This document shows, one piece after another, positions 27,170 to 35,723 of a stretch of 64,000 nucleotides of DNA. Positions within the stretch are counted from its first letter, which is position 1. Every line of letters starts with the position of its first letter. The stretch spans positions 85,077 through 149,076 of the forward strand of contig JAKVOG010000007.1 in the NCBI GenBank assembly GCA_022482925.1. Reading direction: 5' to 3'. This stretch comes from Selenomonas sp. GTDB lineage: Bacteria > Bacillota > Negativicutes > Selenomonadales > Selenomonadaceae. Both the position numbers and the translations under genes were made by a program. Below the pieces are notes generated by a model that worked only from the letters and a program-made list of their open reading frames with translations, made no database searches and was not told the origin of the DNA.

Positions 27170-28266
27170 ATACGCGGCACCCTCGGAGCAATCAGGCAGG
27201 GAATCTCATAGTTGATCGTTCCCAGCCAGTCGGCGGCTTCGTCGATGGTCAGCGTCTCACTGCCAAACAGTGTAGCGGTATCGCCAATGCTGACCTCGGG
27301 GATATCGGTCACATCGATCATGACCTGATCCATGCAGACCCGGCCCGCAATCGGTGCGCGGCGGCCATGGATCTCGACGCAGCCTTTCTCCGCATAAGCG
27401 CGGATGTATCCATCAGCATAACCGATTGGCAAGGTCGCAATGCGGCATTCCTTTTCGGCTATGAACTTACGGCCATAGCCGATGCTTTCGCCCGGGTGCA
27501 GCGTCTTCAGCCATACGACCCTGGCCTGCAGCTTCATGAGCGGACACAGCTCAATCGGATGTGATACCTCATCGGACGGCCACATGCCATACTGGATAAC
27601 CCCTGCCCGTACCATATTAAAGTGAGCCTCAGGAATCTCAAGGATAGCCGCCGACTCGGCAATATGGCAGAGAGGCAGCGCAATCCCCTGCTCTTTTACT
27701 GCAGCAATCGCCTGCTGAAACTTAGCCAGCTGCATCCGTGTATAGGCCTTGTCCCGGCAGTCTGCCATCGCAAAATGGGAGAACATTCCTTCGATCTCGA
27801 TTCCGGGCAGTGCCGCAACCTTCGCCGCGAGCGCACCAATCTCTTCAGGCCGAACACCAATGCGTCCCATGCCCGTGTCCACTTTCAGATGGACACGCAC
27901 CGTCTTATGCTGGGCGACTGCCGCTGCCGACAGCGCCCGTGGCAAGGCGTCATCGCAGACAACCTGCGTGATCTCATAGGCAACGACATCGGCAGCCTCT
28001 TCTGGCAAAACCAGCCCCAGCAGCAGAATTGGTGTTGTAAACCCTGCCTGACGCAGCTCGATGCCTTCCGACAGCGTAGCTACGGCCAGATAAGCAGCAC
28101 CGGCTTCCACAGCAGCTCTCGCTACCGGGATTGCCCCATGCCCATAGGCGTTGGCTTTCACTACGGCACAAAGTTTCACAGCCGGATTCAACTGTTTCCT
28201 GATTTCCTGATAATTATGGTTTAAAGCGCCAAGGTCGATTTCTGCCCAGGCTGCACGAATTGACAT
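27157..28266 (-). CDS. alr: Alanine racemase
   Basis: 369 aa, fold type III PLP enzyme making D-alanine for peptidoglycan. Catalytic Lys in VVKANAYGHGA near residue 37, HLKVDTGMGRIGV, MFSHFAMAD, YGMWPS, the second-base Tyr region GESIGYGRKF and CMDQVMIDV. The open frame runs on to 28752, but everything before 28266 overlaps the divergent NusG_II gene and has no homology. AGAAGGAG precedes the ATG at 28266 by 12 nt. Confidence 0.96.
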   Translation of the reverse strand: MSIRAAWAEIDLGALNHNYQEIRKQLNPAVKLCAVVKANAYGHGAIPVARAAVEAGAAYLAVATLSEGIELRQAGFTTPILLLGLVLPEEAADVVAYEITQVVCDDALPRALSAAAVAQHKTVRVHLKVDTGMGRIGVRPEEIGALAAKVAALPGIEIEGMFSHFAMADCRDKAYTRMQLAKFQQAIAAVKEQGIALPLCHIAESAAILEIPEAHFNMVRAGVIQYGMWPSDEVSHPIELCPLMKLQARVVWLKTLHPGESIGYGRKFIAEKECRIATLPIGYADGYIRAYAEKGCVEIHGRRAPIAGRVCMDQVMIDVTDIPEVSIGDTATLFGSETLTIDEAADWLGTINYEIPCLIAPRVPRIYKK

Positions 28267-28353
28267 CGTTCGGTCGCACTCCTTCTCTATACAAGGCTTA
28301 TCCTCGAGATTTAAGTATAGCAAAAGTATCGGACAAAGTCCATAAAGGTAACT

Positions 28354-28749
28354 ATGATGAAAATGCTGAAAAAAGCGGATATCCTGCTTATCCTCACGTT
28401 GCTGGTCCTGTCCATGGCTCCACTGGTCAGCCTGGCCGATCAAAGACCAGACAATCTCTACGCCGATATCACCGTTGACGGTAAGCTGGAACGCCGCATC
28501 CCCCTCTCGGCCCATCAGGGTCGGGACACCTTCACGATCCAAACAAATGAAGGCTACAATACAATCTGCGTAGAGGATGCCTCGATCGCCGTCATTGCTG
28601 CCGACTGCGCCGACACCGTCTGTATCAACACCGGCAAGGCCACGCGGACAGGCGATATCATCGCCTGTCTCCCGCACCACCTGGTTATTGAAGTAAAAGG
28701 CAGGACTGCCAGCCAGGATGCCGATGAGGAGTTGATCCATACACGATGA
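28354..28749 (+). CDS. NusG domain II (NusG_II) family protein
   Basis: 131 aa with an N-terminal membrane segment or signal (ADILLILTLLVLSMAPLVSLA), then a small beta domain ending in ADTVCINTGKATRTGDIIAC and LPHHLVIEVKG, the NusG_II (DUF1312) signature. The molecular role is not established. The gene is typically paired with the Gx-transporter gene downstream, here overlapping by ATGA, so the two products probably act together at the membrane. AAAGG precedes the ATG. Confidence 0.85.
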   Translation: MMKMLKKADILLILTLLVLSMAPLVSLADQRPDNLYADITVDGKLERRIPLSAHQGRDTFTIQTNEGYNTICVEDASIAVIAADCADTVCINTGKATRTGDIIACLPHHLVIEVKGRTASQDADEELIHTR

Positions 28750-29255
28750 CAAAAACCTTCAAAACCGTTTACCTGGCGCTGCTGATTGCCCAGTCACTGG
28801 CGCTGTTCCTCTTCGAAGGAATGCTTCCTCTGCCTTTTCTGGCACCGGGAGCCAAACTGGGGCTCGCAAACCTGATTACCCTGCTGGCCCTCTACACACT
28901 CCCCCGTTGGCAGGATGCCCTGCTGGTCATCCTGGTCCGCATCGCACTTGCTACAATGTTCGGTGGCGGTCCAACCATCCTGATGTACAGCCTGGCCGGC
29001 GGACTGCTGAGCTTTGCCGTTATGCTGATGCTGCGACACAGTGGACGCTTCTCCATTCTCGGAGTCAGCGCTGCCGGCGGCTTTGCCCACAACCTTGGTC
29101 AGCTCCTGATTGCCAGCCTCGTGATTGGCAATCCTGACCTGCTGCTCTATCTGCCCATCCTTGGCCCCTGCGGCATCCTCACCGGACTGCTGCTCGGCAC
29201 CTGCGCCGGACTGGTACTGAAAAAACTTCCCCCGGATTATTTCCCCAGAGTTTAA
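28746..29255 (+). CDS. Gx transporter / heptaprenyl diphosphate synthase component I family membrane protein
   Basis: 169 aa with five or so hydrophobic helices and Gly-rich segments (FLAPGAKLGLANLITLLALY, ATMFGGGPTILMYSLAGGLL). It matches the Hpre_diP_synt_I/Gx transporter family by pattern. The old name comes from HepS1 annotation; a transport role is more likely for this membrane form. It overlaps the NusG_II gene by 4 bp and ends in a strong terminator shared with the converging ompM1. Confidence 0.82.
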   Translation: MTKTFKTVYLALLIAQSLALFLFEGMLPLPFLAPGAKLGLANLITLLALYTLPRWQDALLVILVRIALATMFGGGPTILMYSLAGGLLSFAVMLMLRHSGRFSILGVSAAGGFAHNLGQLLIASLVIGNPDLLLYLPILGPCGILTGLLLGTCAGLVLKKLPPDYFPRV

Positions 29256-29256
29256 A

Positions 29257-29286
29257 AAAAGACCTCCGCATTTGCGGAGGTCTTTT
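29257..29286. terminator. Bidirectional terminator between Gx transporter gene and ompM1
   Basis: AAAAGACCTCCGCA / TGCGGAGGTCTTTT perfect 14-bp stem with A- and T-runs on both sides. Confidence 0.9.
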
Positions 29287-29315
29287 GTAGTCTTATTCTG
29301 TTTCCGATGGTTAAA

Positions 29316-30573
29316 TCAGAAGAAGAAGTTGACACGACCGAAGATGTTGGATACCTTGTTGTCAGTAGCCAGATCCTTGCCGTTGCCATAACGAACCTGA
29401 GCAACAACGTTCTTGAACGGAGCGTAGTTAGCACCGATCTCCCAAGCCTTCTGGCCTTCCTTTACAACATCGAACGTGTTGAAGAAGTCAGCGTTCTGGC
29501 CGAGGTGACGGTAAGCAACCCACGCACCCCAGGTGCCCTTGTTCTCAGCCTGTGCGCCCTTGTAGGAAACCTGAGCGCTGCCAGCCTTCTCATAAGCTGT
29601 CAGCATCATGGTTCTCAGCATAGAAGCCATTCATAGCAACATTCTTGCTGAACGTGTAAGCGCCCTTCAGGAGCCAGATGTTAGCTTCATCCGTCGTGCC
29701 ATTCTTGTAAGTCGTGGCATCACCATAGCTCTTAACATCCATGCTGTTCAGATGATGGTAGTCAGCACCAACAGACAGCTTGCCGAACGTGTGAGCCAGG
29801 CCAGCATACTGATAGTTAGCTACATCTGCAGCATCCGTATTAGCATTGTTCAAACGGCCAGCACCCAGCGTCAGCTTCGTAGCGCTGCCGAAGGAAGCCT
29901 CAGCACCGGAGAACGTCGTATCGAAGATGCTGTCATCATCGATCTGTGCAAACTTACCGAACTTCAGCTGGAAGTTCTTGTAGTCGCCCTGTGCCCATAC
30001 ACGCTTAAGCTGAACATTGCTGGTTTCATCTTTATTGCCGCCCTTATCTCCAGCAAGATCGGAGTTTGCATCGAGACGAGCCTTTACATGCCAGTTGCTG
30101 TTTACTTCAGCAGACGGCTCGAGACGGAACAGTACGTTGTTCGTATGTACATCTTTGGCATCGGACTGTTTTTCCATGCGATTGCGGGCAATCGTGTACT
30201 CGGCAGTGCCGTTCCATTTAACCATGTCAGCGTTGCGCTCCAGATTGGCTACGCGAACACCCAGGTTGTTCAGCTCATCAGCGAACTCAGCAGCGAGTTT
30301 GTCGATGAGAGCTTTGTCGTTGCCGCCGACATTGGTCTTAGCCATAGCCTTAGCAACCATCTGTGCCATCTCATAACGGGTGATGTTCTTGTCGCCCTTG
30401 AAGGTCGTGTCGCCATAACCATCGATAACGCCATCAGCAGCCAGCTGCGTTACAGCGTCATAAGCCCAATGGTCAGCCGGAACATCGGAGAACGGGTTTG
30501 CAGCAGCGAAAGTCGTGCTGGCAGCGCCAACAACCAGAGCGGCCGTCAGAGCAGATACGAGAGTCTTTTTCAT
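29316..30573 (-). pseudogene. OmpM-type SLH porin 1, frameshifted
   Basis: Negativicutes major porin, about 418 aa when corrected. Signal peptide (MKKTLVSALTAALVVGAAS..., cleavage near TFA-AAN). SLH domain about 25-80 (NPFSDVPADHWAYDAV, GVIDGYGDTTFKGDKNITRY), which in this phylum tethers the outer membrane to polyamine-modified peptidoglycan. A coiled coil about 90-120, then a beta-barrel ending in GRVNFFF with the terminal Phe expected for outer-membrane insertion. An extra A near 29600 breaks the barrel frame (NHDAD followed by SL-stop instead of AYEKAGSAQ); the other frame finishes the gene at 29316. Probably a sequence error. RBS AAGGAGGAG. Confidence 0.9.
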
Positions 30574-30628
30574 GAAGAACTCCTCCTTAATAAAACGATA
30601 AATTAACTTTTCGTCCGGAGAATCAACT

Positions 30629-30671
30629 AAAAGTTCCTCATGAGTGTCCATGTTTCCTCAGTCTCACTTCT
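30629..30671 (-). promoter_or_regulatory. Conserved leader stem-loop of ompM1
   Basis: On the minus strand: outer stem AGAAGT/ACTTTT, small internal loop, inner stem TGAG/CTCA and the 12-nt loop GAAACATGGACA. The same layout occurs before the other four ompM genes. It sits about 25 nt after the predicted transcription start. Confidence 0.65.
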
Positions 30672-30694
30672 AATCCCTTCTCAAGACAAGGTTA

Positions 30695-30723
30695 ATGCTA
30701 TCATAAAAAAATCGAAAAATCAA
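30695..30723 (-). promoter_or_regulatory. Promoter of ompM1
   Basis: Minus strand TTGATT (30723-30718), 17-bp spacer, TAGCAT (30700-30695). Confidence 0.55.
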
Positions 30724-30777
30724 GCCGTTACTGATAGCATTTATCAAATAACCCATTAAAGTTTGATTAAGGCAACA

Positions 30778-30807
30778 AAAGTCCCCTCACTTTCGTGAGG
30801 AGACTTT
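30778..30807 (-). terminator. Terminator of ompM2
   Basis: AAAGTC-CCTCAC / GTGAGG-GACTTT stem with one mismatch and a following TTTTGTTG on the minus strand. Confidence 0.8.
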
Positions 30808-30832
30808 AATGTTCTTATTCGTATTCAGGAGA

Positions 30833-32188
30833 TCAGAACAGGAAGTTTACGCGGCCAAAGAGATTCTTGACGTTCTTGTCGGTAGCAAGGTCCTTGCCAT
30901 CGCCGTAGCGCAGCGTAAGAATCGTGTTCTTGAACATTGCATAGTTGCCGCCGATTTCCCAGCCTTTTTCACCATGGTTGTCGATATTGATGACATCCCA
31001 TGGGCTGGCAACAAATGCATTGCGGCCAAAGTGACGATAGGCAACCCACAGGCCATAGGAACCCTGGTTCTCAGCCTGTGCACCTTTATAATCGAGCTCT
31101 GCGCTGCCGGCTTTGTTGTAGTAGTCAGCATCGTGGTTCTGTGCATAGAAGCCCTTGAATGCTACATTCTTAGTGAACGTATAGCCGCCCTTGAGCAGCC
31201 AGATGTTAGCTTCATCCGTCTTGCTGTCGGAGTAAGAATTCTTGGTGGTCGTATTATTGAACCCATTCGCATTCAGATGATGCCAGCGGGCTGCGCCCCA
31301 GATCTTGCTCTTCTGGAAACCAGCGCCGATATACTGATAGTTGGCCGTAGCATCATTTTCAGTAGTCCCACTAGCAGTAGTTGTCGTATCACTAGAATTA
31401 TTCGCATAGGAACCATCCGATTTCAGCGTAGACTCATGCATCAATGCAGCCGGGCTATTAACACGACCAGCACCAACAACAAAGTTCAGTCCGCTTGCAG
31501 GATTGTAGCTGGCCTCGGCACCAGAGAACGGCGTATCGGTGATGGTATCATCATCCGGCGCACCGAATTTACCAACTTTATAGTTCCAGGCACCATAGGC
31601 ACCCTCAGCCCATACACGTTTCAGAGCAACGTTGCCGCTGTCTTCAGCATTCTTGCTGCTGTCTTCATCAAGGAACGTATTGGCATCAAGACGAGCTCTT
31701 ACATGCCAGTGATTGTTGATCTCCGCATTCGGCTGCAGACGGATCAACAGGTTGTTGCGGCTGTCCTTGGAATCAACGGCATTGCCTTCCGTCATGTAGT
31801 GCTGGAAGGTGTACTCAGCCGTGCCATGCCAGGCAACCTTATCCGCATTGCGCTCCAGGTTGGAAACACGAACGCCCAGGTTGTTCAGTTCATCAGCGAA
31901 CTCAGCAGCGAGTTTGTCGATGAGTGCTTTGTCGTTGCCACCGACGTTCGTCTTAGCCATAGCCTTGGCGACCATCTGTGCCATCTCATAACGCGTGATG
32001 TTCTTGTCACCCTTGAAGGACGTATCCCCATAGCCTTCAATGACACCATCATTAGCCAGCTGCGTTACCGCATCATAGGCCCAATGATCAGCCGGAACAT
32101 CGCTGAACGGATTTGCAGCAGCAAACGTCGTGGAAGCAGCGCCTACCACCAGTGCAGCCGTCAGTGCAGATACAAGAGTCTTTTTCAT
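30833..32188 (-). CDS. OmpM-type SLH porin 2
   Basis: 451 aa, the longest of the five. Signal peptide and SLH segment are nearly identical to its neighbours (GVIEGYGDTSFKGDKNITRY), followed by the coiled coil (ALIDKLAAEFADELNNLGVR). The barrel is distinctive: a Thr/Ser-rich insertion (SSDTTTTASGTTEND) about two-thirds along, probably a surface loop, and an end of FGRVNFLF. The frame opens 42 codons upstream, but those codons cover the leader element, so the ATG at 32188 is chosen; its RBS (GGGGGAT) is weaker than those of the others. Outer-membrane diffusion channel and wall tether. Confidence 0.93.
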   Translation of the reverse strand: MKKTLVSALTAALVVGAASTTFAAANPFSDVPADHWAYDAVTQLANDGVIEGYGDTSFKGDKNITRYEMAQMVAKAMAKTNVGGNDKALIDKLAAEFADELNNLGVRVSNLERNADKVAWHGTAEYTFQHYMTEGNAVDSKDSRNNLLIRLQPNAEINNHWHVRARLDANTFLDEDSSKNAEDSGNVALKRVWAEGAYGAWNYKVGKFGAPDDDTITDTPFSGAEASYNPASGLNFVVGAGRVNSPAALMHESTLKSDGSYANNSSDTTTTASGTTENDATANYQYIGAGFQKSKIWGAARWHHLNANGFNNTTTKNSYSDSKTDEANIWLLKGGYTFTKNVAFKGFYAQNHDADYYNKAGSAELDYKGAQAENQGSYGLWVAYRHFGRNAFVASPWDVINIDNHGEKGWEIGGNYAMFKNTILTLRYGDGKDLATDKNVKNLFGRVNFLF

Positions 32189-32226
32189 AGTCTTTATCCC
32201 CCTATAAATAAAAGTATGAACTCTAC

Positions 32227-32312
32227 GTTCAGCTGACAAGTTACACAAGGAATCAATTCCACACGAGTTACCTTGTTTCCTCGGCAGATTCTCATGCTCC
32301 CCTCTGCTGAAC
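32227..32312 (-). promoter_or_regulatory. Conserved leader stem-loop of ompM2
   Basis: Core inner stem is CGAG/CTCG (32264-32283), a paired change from TGAG/CTCA of ompM1, 3 and 4, around the loop GAAACAAGGTAA. Further out, GAATC/GATTC pair. GTTCAGC at the predicted 5' end of the transcript pairs with GCTGAAC, 7 bp, closing the leader. Confidence 0.65.
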
Positions 32313-32319
32313 AATTCTT

Positions 32320-32348
32320 ATCATACCATAAGTTCCGGCAATTGACAA
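32320..32348 (-). promoter_or_regulatory. Promoter of ompM2
   Basis: Minus strand TTGTCA (32348-32343), 17-bp spacer, TATGAT (32325-32320). Transcription would start near 32312. Confidence 0.65.
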
Positions 32349-32409
32349 CGGTTCCACATAATTTTTTCTCGATTTTTCCTGTTTTTTCCAGTTTCATGCA
32401 CAAATATAA

Positions 32410-32445
32410 GGCTGCCCCGATGAAAATCAATTCATCGGGGCAGCC
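32410..32445 (-). terminator. Terminator of ompM3
   Basis: GGCTGCCCCGATGA / TCATCGGGGCAGCC 14-bp stem, followed by TTATATTTG on the minus strand. Confidence 0.85.
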
Positions 32446-32478
32446 CATTTATGAAAATTTAGTTACTTGCCAATTGGA

Positions 32479-33768
32479 TCAGAACTGGAACTCTACCCGG
32501 CCAAAGAGCTTCGAAGCATCTTTACCATTGTCGAGTTTTTCACCGTTGAAATACTTCAGGCTGGCAATCGTGTTCTTGGCTACCGTATAGTTCGTGCCAA
32601 TCTCCCAGCCTTTCGTACCAGCCCATGCACCATCATAAGACGGATCGAAGGCTACGTTCTGGCCAAGATGACGATATGCCGTGTAGACACCCCAGGAACC
32701 GCGGTTAGCAGCCTGTGCACCCTTATAGTCCAGCTCTACCGTACCAGCCTTCTTATAGTTGTCGGCTTTGGCATTCTCAGCATATTTGCCCTTCAGCGTT
32801 ACATTATTGTCGAAGCTGTAGCCGAGGTTTGCACTCCAGATATCCGCATCATCGCTGGCATTACCGTTGCGATAGTTCGAGATCGTCTGCAGATTACCGA
32901 TGGCATCGCTGTTGAGATGATGGTATGCAGCACCAACACTCAGCTTATTCTTACCATACTGCAGGCCTACACTCTGCATGTTGGCTGCATCATCAGCGGT
33001 CGTCTTATTGATGCTCTCATTGTTCGTATCGCCGTTCATATCCCAGCGGCCAGCCTGCAGCGTAAGCTTCAGGTCTTTACCAGTGGTAATGGATGCACCC
33101 GAGATCTCATCATCGAAGAGCAGGTCGCTATCGATCTGCATCGGGAGCTTACCAAGTTTGATGTTGGTATTGCCATACTGGCCATCGGCCCAGATGCGCT
33201 TCAGAGAAACATTGCTGTCTTCACTCGTAGTTGAGTCAGTGCCGTCCTTCGACATGTTCGTCGAAGCATCCAGGCGGGCATTCACATGCCAGTTGTTGTT
33301 GACTTCAGCGCTCGGCTCGAGACGGAACAGCAGCTCATCGTCGTTCTTCTTTTCCTTCGTTGCACTCTCGTCACGTTTGCTCGTATACGTATAACGAGCC
33401 TCGCCGTTCCATTTTACCTGATCCGCATTGCGCTCGAGGTTGGATACGCGGACACCCAGTGTATTCAGTTCATCAGCGAACTCAGCTGACAGTTTGTCGA
33501 TGAGGGCCTTATCTGTGCCGCTGACATTCGTCTTGGCCATAGCCTTAGCAACCATCTGTGCCATCTCATAACGCGTGATGTTCTTGTCACCCTTGAAGGT
33601 GCTGTCGCCATAACCATCGATAACGCCATCAGCAGCCAGCTGAGATACTGCATCATAAGCCCAATGATCAGAAGGAACATCGCTGAACGGGTTGGTAGCA
33701 GCGAACGTAGTGGAAGCAGCACCTACAACCAGTGCCGTCGTCAATGCAGATACAATAGTCTTTTTCAT
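32479..33768 (-). CDS. OmpM-type SLH porin 3
   Basis: 429 aa. N-terminus MKKTIVSALTTALVV is slightly divergent (IV and TT instead of LV and TA). The SLH domain contains NPFSDVPSDHWAYDAV and GVIDGYGDSTFKGDKN. The barrel (about 120-429) includes LGKLPMQIDSDLLFDDE and ends in FGRVEFQF, whose last residue is again Phe. GAGGAG lies 6 nt before the ATG. It has its own promoter and terminator, so it can be expressed independently of the neighbouring copies. Confidence 0.93.
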   Translation of the reverse strand: MKKTIVSALTTALVVGAASTTFAATNPFSDVPSDHWAYDAVSQLAADGVIDGYGDSTFKGDKNITRYEMAQMVAKAMAKTNVSGTDKALIDKLSAEFADELNTLGVRVSNLERNADQVKWNGEARYTYTSKRDESATKEKKNDDELLFRLEPSAEVNNNWHVNARLDASTNMSKDGTDSTTSEDSNVSLKRIWADGQYGNTNIKLGKLPMQIDSDLLFDDEISGASITTGKDLKLTLQAGRWDMNGDTNNESINKTTADDAANMQSVGLQYGKNKLSVGAAYHHLNSDAIGNLQTISNYRNGNASDDADIWSANLGYSFDNNVTLKGKYAENAKADNYKKAGTVELDYKGAQAANRGSWGVYTAYRHLGQNVAFDPSYDGAWAGTKGWEIGTNYTVAKNTIASLKYFNGEKLDNGKDASKLFGRVEFQF

Positions 33769-33835
33769 GATAATCTCCTCCATTTCGTATGGTACGAAAT
33801 AAAAAATAAAACATATTACTGTTCCGTCGAACTTC

Positions 33836-33886
33836 ACCGGTGGAGATTCATGAGTTGCCTTGTTTCCTCAGTGCCTCACTGCCGGT
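33836..33886 (-). promoter_or_regulatory. Conserved leader stem-loop of ompM3
   Basis: Inner stem TGAG/CTCA (33851-33870) with loop GAAACAAGGCAA. Outer stem ACCGG/CCGGT, different in sequence from the outer stems of the other copies but again paired. Confidence 0.65.
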
Positions 33887-33910
33887 CCCTCGCTCCCTTG
33901 GAACATCTTC

Positions 33911-33939
33911 ATTGTATTACTTGACCTAATCAATTACAA
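33911..33939 (-). promoter_or_regulatory. Promoter of ompM3
   Basis: Minus strand TTGTAA (33939-33934), 17-bp spacer, TACAAT (33916-33911). Confidence 0.6.
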
Positions 33940-34008
33940 TAAAAGGAGCATTATTCTTACGTTAAGTTTTGATTAAATACTTTTCTAAGTCAACTATAAT
34001 AAAATAAA

Positions 34009-34035
34009 GGAACCCCCGTATGATACGGGGGTTCC
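34009..34035 (-). terminator. Terminator of ompM4
   Basis: GGAACCCCCGTA - TGA - TACGGGGGTTCC perfect 12-bp stem with TTTATTTTATT after it on the minus strand. Confidence 0.9.
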
Positions 34036-34070
34036 CAGTAAAATTCGTACGATATACGATTAGTTGTGGA

Positions 34071-35351
34071 TTAGAAGAAGAACTCAACGCGACCGAAGAT
34101 CTTCGACGCATCTTTGTCGTTAGCCAGCTGTTTTCCCTTGAAATAGATCGCTTTCGCCTGTACATTCTTGAACAGCGTGTACTGCGTGCCGATCTCCCAG
34201 CCCTTGGTATTATTCTGAACACCATCCGTGTTCGGATCGATGGATGCATACTTACCGATATGACGATAAGCAACATAAGCGCCCCAGGAACCTACATTCG
34301 CTTTGCTTGCGCCCTTATAGTCCAACTGAACCATGCCGGATTTGTTATAGGCATCGGCCTTGTTGTTATCAATATAAGCGCCGCCAAGTGCTACATTCTT
34401 GCTGAAACGATAGTTACCAGCTACTTCCCATGCTCCAAACGTATCTTCCGCTGCATTCTTGCTATAATCTGCCGTAGTCTTAAAATTAGCAGTGTTCATA
34501 TGATAATATGCTGCCGTACCGGTAGCTTTGCCAAGATTATAGGTCAAAGCAAGACTCTGCAGATTAGCTGCGTCATCATCACCGTTTGCCGCAATACCCA
34601 GGCCGGTATCTTTTGTAATATCAATACGGCCAGCCATCACCGTTGCCTGCAGCTTATTACCAAAGGTCACGGCTGCACCGGACATCTGATCGTTGAGCAT
34701 GAGTGCCTTATCATAGTTCGTTACATCCGGGAATTTACCGAGCTGAACGCTGAAGTTCTTATAATCGCCCTGCGCCCAGATACGCTGCAACTTCACCTGA
34801 TCCGAATCGTCAAAACCAGTATCCTTTGCCATGTTCGTGCCAGCATCCAGACGAGCTTTTACATGCCAGTTGCTGTTGACCTCAGCTGTTGGCTCAAGAC
34901 GGAGCAGCATCTCATCTTTATTCGTCTTAGCCGTCTTTCCAGTCGTATCTTCGAGGCGTCCGCTGGTATACGTGTAACGAGCCTCGCCGTTCCATTTCAC
35001 CATATCAGCATTGCGCTCAAGGTTGGATACACGGACACCCAGATTGTTCAGCTCATCAGCAAACTCAGCAGCGAGTTTGTCGATCAGGGCTTTATCGTTG
35101 CCGCCGACATTGGTCTTAGCCATAGCCTTAGCAACCATCTGTGCCATCTCATAACGCGTGATGTTCTTGTCGCCCTTGAAGGTCGTGTCGCCATAGCCCT
35201 CGATGACACCATCAGCAGCCAGCTGGCTGACTGCATCATATGCCCAATGGTCAGACGGAACATCAGAGAACGGATTTGCTGCTGCAAACGTCGTGCTGGC
35301 AGCGCCAACAACCAGTGCAGCCGTCAGAGCAGATACAAGAGTCTTTTTCAT
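34071..35351 (-). CDS. OmpM-type SLH porin 4
   Basis: 426 aa. Signal peptide and SLH part (NPFSDVPSDHWAYDAV, GVIEGYGDTTFKGDKN) are followed by a coiled coil and a barrel with VQLGKFPDVTNYDKALMLND and a C-terminus FGRVEFFF. The barrel resembles porins 3 and 5 more than porin 2 (shared AYRHLG/AYRHIG, KGWEIGT and GKxLxxxKDAS features). AAGGAGGAG precedes the ATG. Confidence 0.94.
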   Translation of the reverse strand: MKKTLVSALTAALVVGAASTTFAAANPFSDVPSDHWAYDAVSQLAADGVIEGYGDTTFKGDKNITRYEMAQMVAKAMAKTNVGGNDKALIDKLAAEFADELNNLGVRVSNLERNADMVKWNGEARYTYTSGRLEDTTGKTAKTNKDEMLLRLEPTAEVNSNWHVKARLDAGTNMAKDTGFDDSDQVKLQRIWAQGDYKNFSVQLGKFPDVTNYDKALMLNDQMSGAAVTFGNKLQATVMAGRIDITKDTGLGIAANGDDDAANLQSLALTYNLGKATGTAAYYHMNTANFKTTADYSKNAAEDTFGAWEVAGNYRFSKNVALGGAYIDNNKADAYNKSGMVQLDYKGASKANVGSWGAYVAYRHIGKYASIDPNTDGVQNNTKGWEIGTQYTLFKNVQAKAIYFKGKQLANDKDASKIFGRVEFFF

Positions 35352-35407
35352 GATAAACTCCTCCTTAAAAAATAAAACCTGTTATTTTCTCGGAGGTACT
35401 ATAATAT

Positions 35408-35446
35408 GGATTCCTCATGAGTGGCCATGTTTCCTCAGTCTCATCC
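35408..35446 (-). promoter_or_regulatory. Conserved leader stem-loop of ompM4
   Basis: Inner stem TGAG/CTCA (35418-35437), loop GAAACATGGCCA, outer stem GGAT/ATCC. The internal-loop strands (GAGAC and TGAGGA) are identical to those of ompM1 while the outer stems differ and both pair. Confidence 0.65.
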
Positions 35447-35471
35447 CTATCAAGTCCCCTCGATTGCCTCC

Positions 35472-35500
35472 ATCTTAACACGTTTATTTGACGCTCGCAA
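35472..35500 (-). promoter_or_regulatory. Promoter of ompM4
   Basis: Minus strand TTGCGA (35500-35495), 17-bp spacer, TAAGAT (35477-35472), the same -10 as the cstA promoter. Confidence 0.6.
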
Positions 35501-35659
35501 GCATATTTTAACACTTTCATAAAAGTATTTTTAGTTATATCTAATATATGTAAAGTGTCTGAAAGCTTATATTCATGCGGTATTAACCGGTTACATCAAT
35601 ATTCTTTAAAATTATTTCCTTCTATTATATCCTATTGTTAAAATTCGGTTAAATAAAAA

Positions 35660-35685
35660 GAGCCTCCTCAAAATTGAGAAGGCTC
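35660..35685 (-). terminator. Terminator of ompM5
   Basis: GAGCCT-CTCA / TGAG-AGGCTC stem with one mismatch and TTTTTATTT following on the minus strand. Confidence 0.8.
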
Positions 35686-35723
35686 CCCATATGCTTGTTA
35701 TCTGATTTTCGATCCAGATTCAA

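Larger units (their letters stand above)
35352..35723. other. Intergenic region between ompM5 and ompM4
   Basis: 372 bases without a gene. It contains, from right to left, the ompM5 terminator end, an AT-rich stretch with a possible second TAAAAT box, then the ompM4 promoter, its leader element and RBS. Confidence 0.7.

Noticed and set aside
28267..28752. N-terminal extension of alr by about 160 codons
   Set aside because: It is antisense to the NusG_II gene and lacks alanine racemase homology; the RBS-supported ATG at 28266 gives the normal protein length.
30573..30651. ATG in the ompM1 leader loop (GAGGAAACATGG) as the start of a leader peptide or an N-terminal extension
   Set aside because: The loop reads AAG instead of ATG in ompM2 and ompM3, and the normal signal peptide starts at 30573 with its own strong RBS, so the ATG is not a conserved start.
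34020..35375. 451-codon plus-strand open frame opposite ompM4, and similar ones opposite ompM1, 2, 3 and 5
   Set aside because: They recur opposite every porin because of the shared codon pattern of the porins; no RBS and no recognisable domains.
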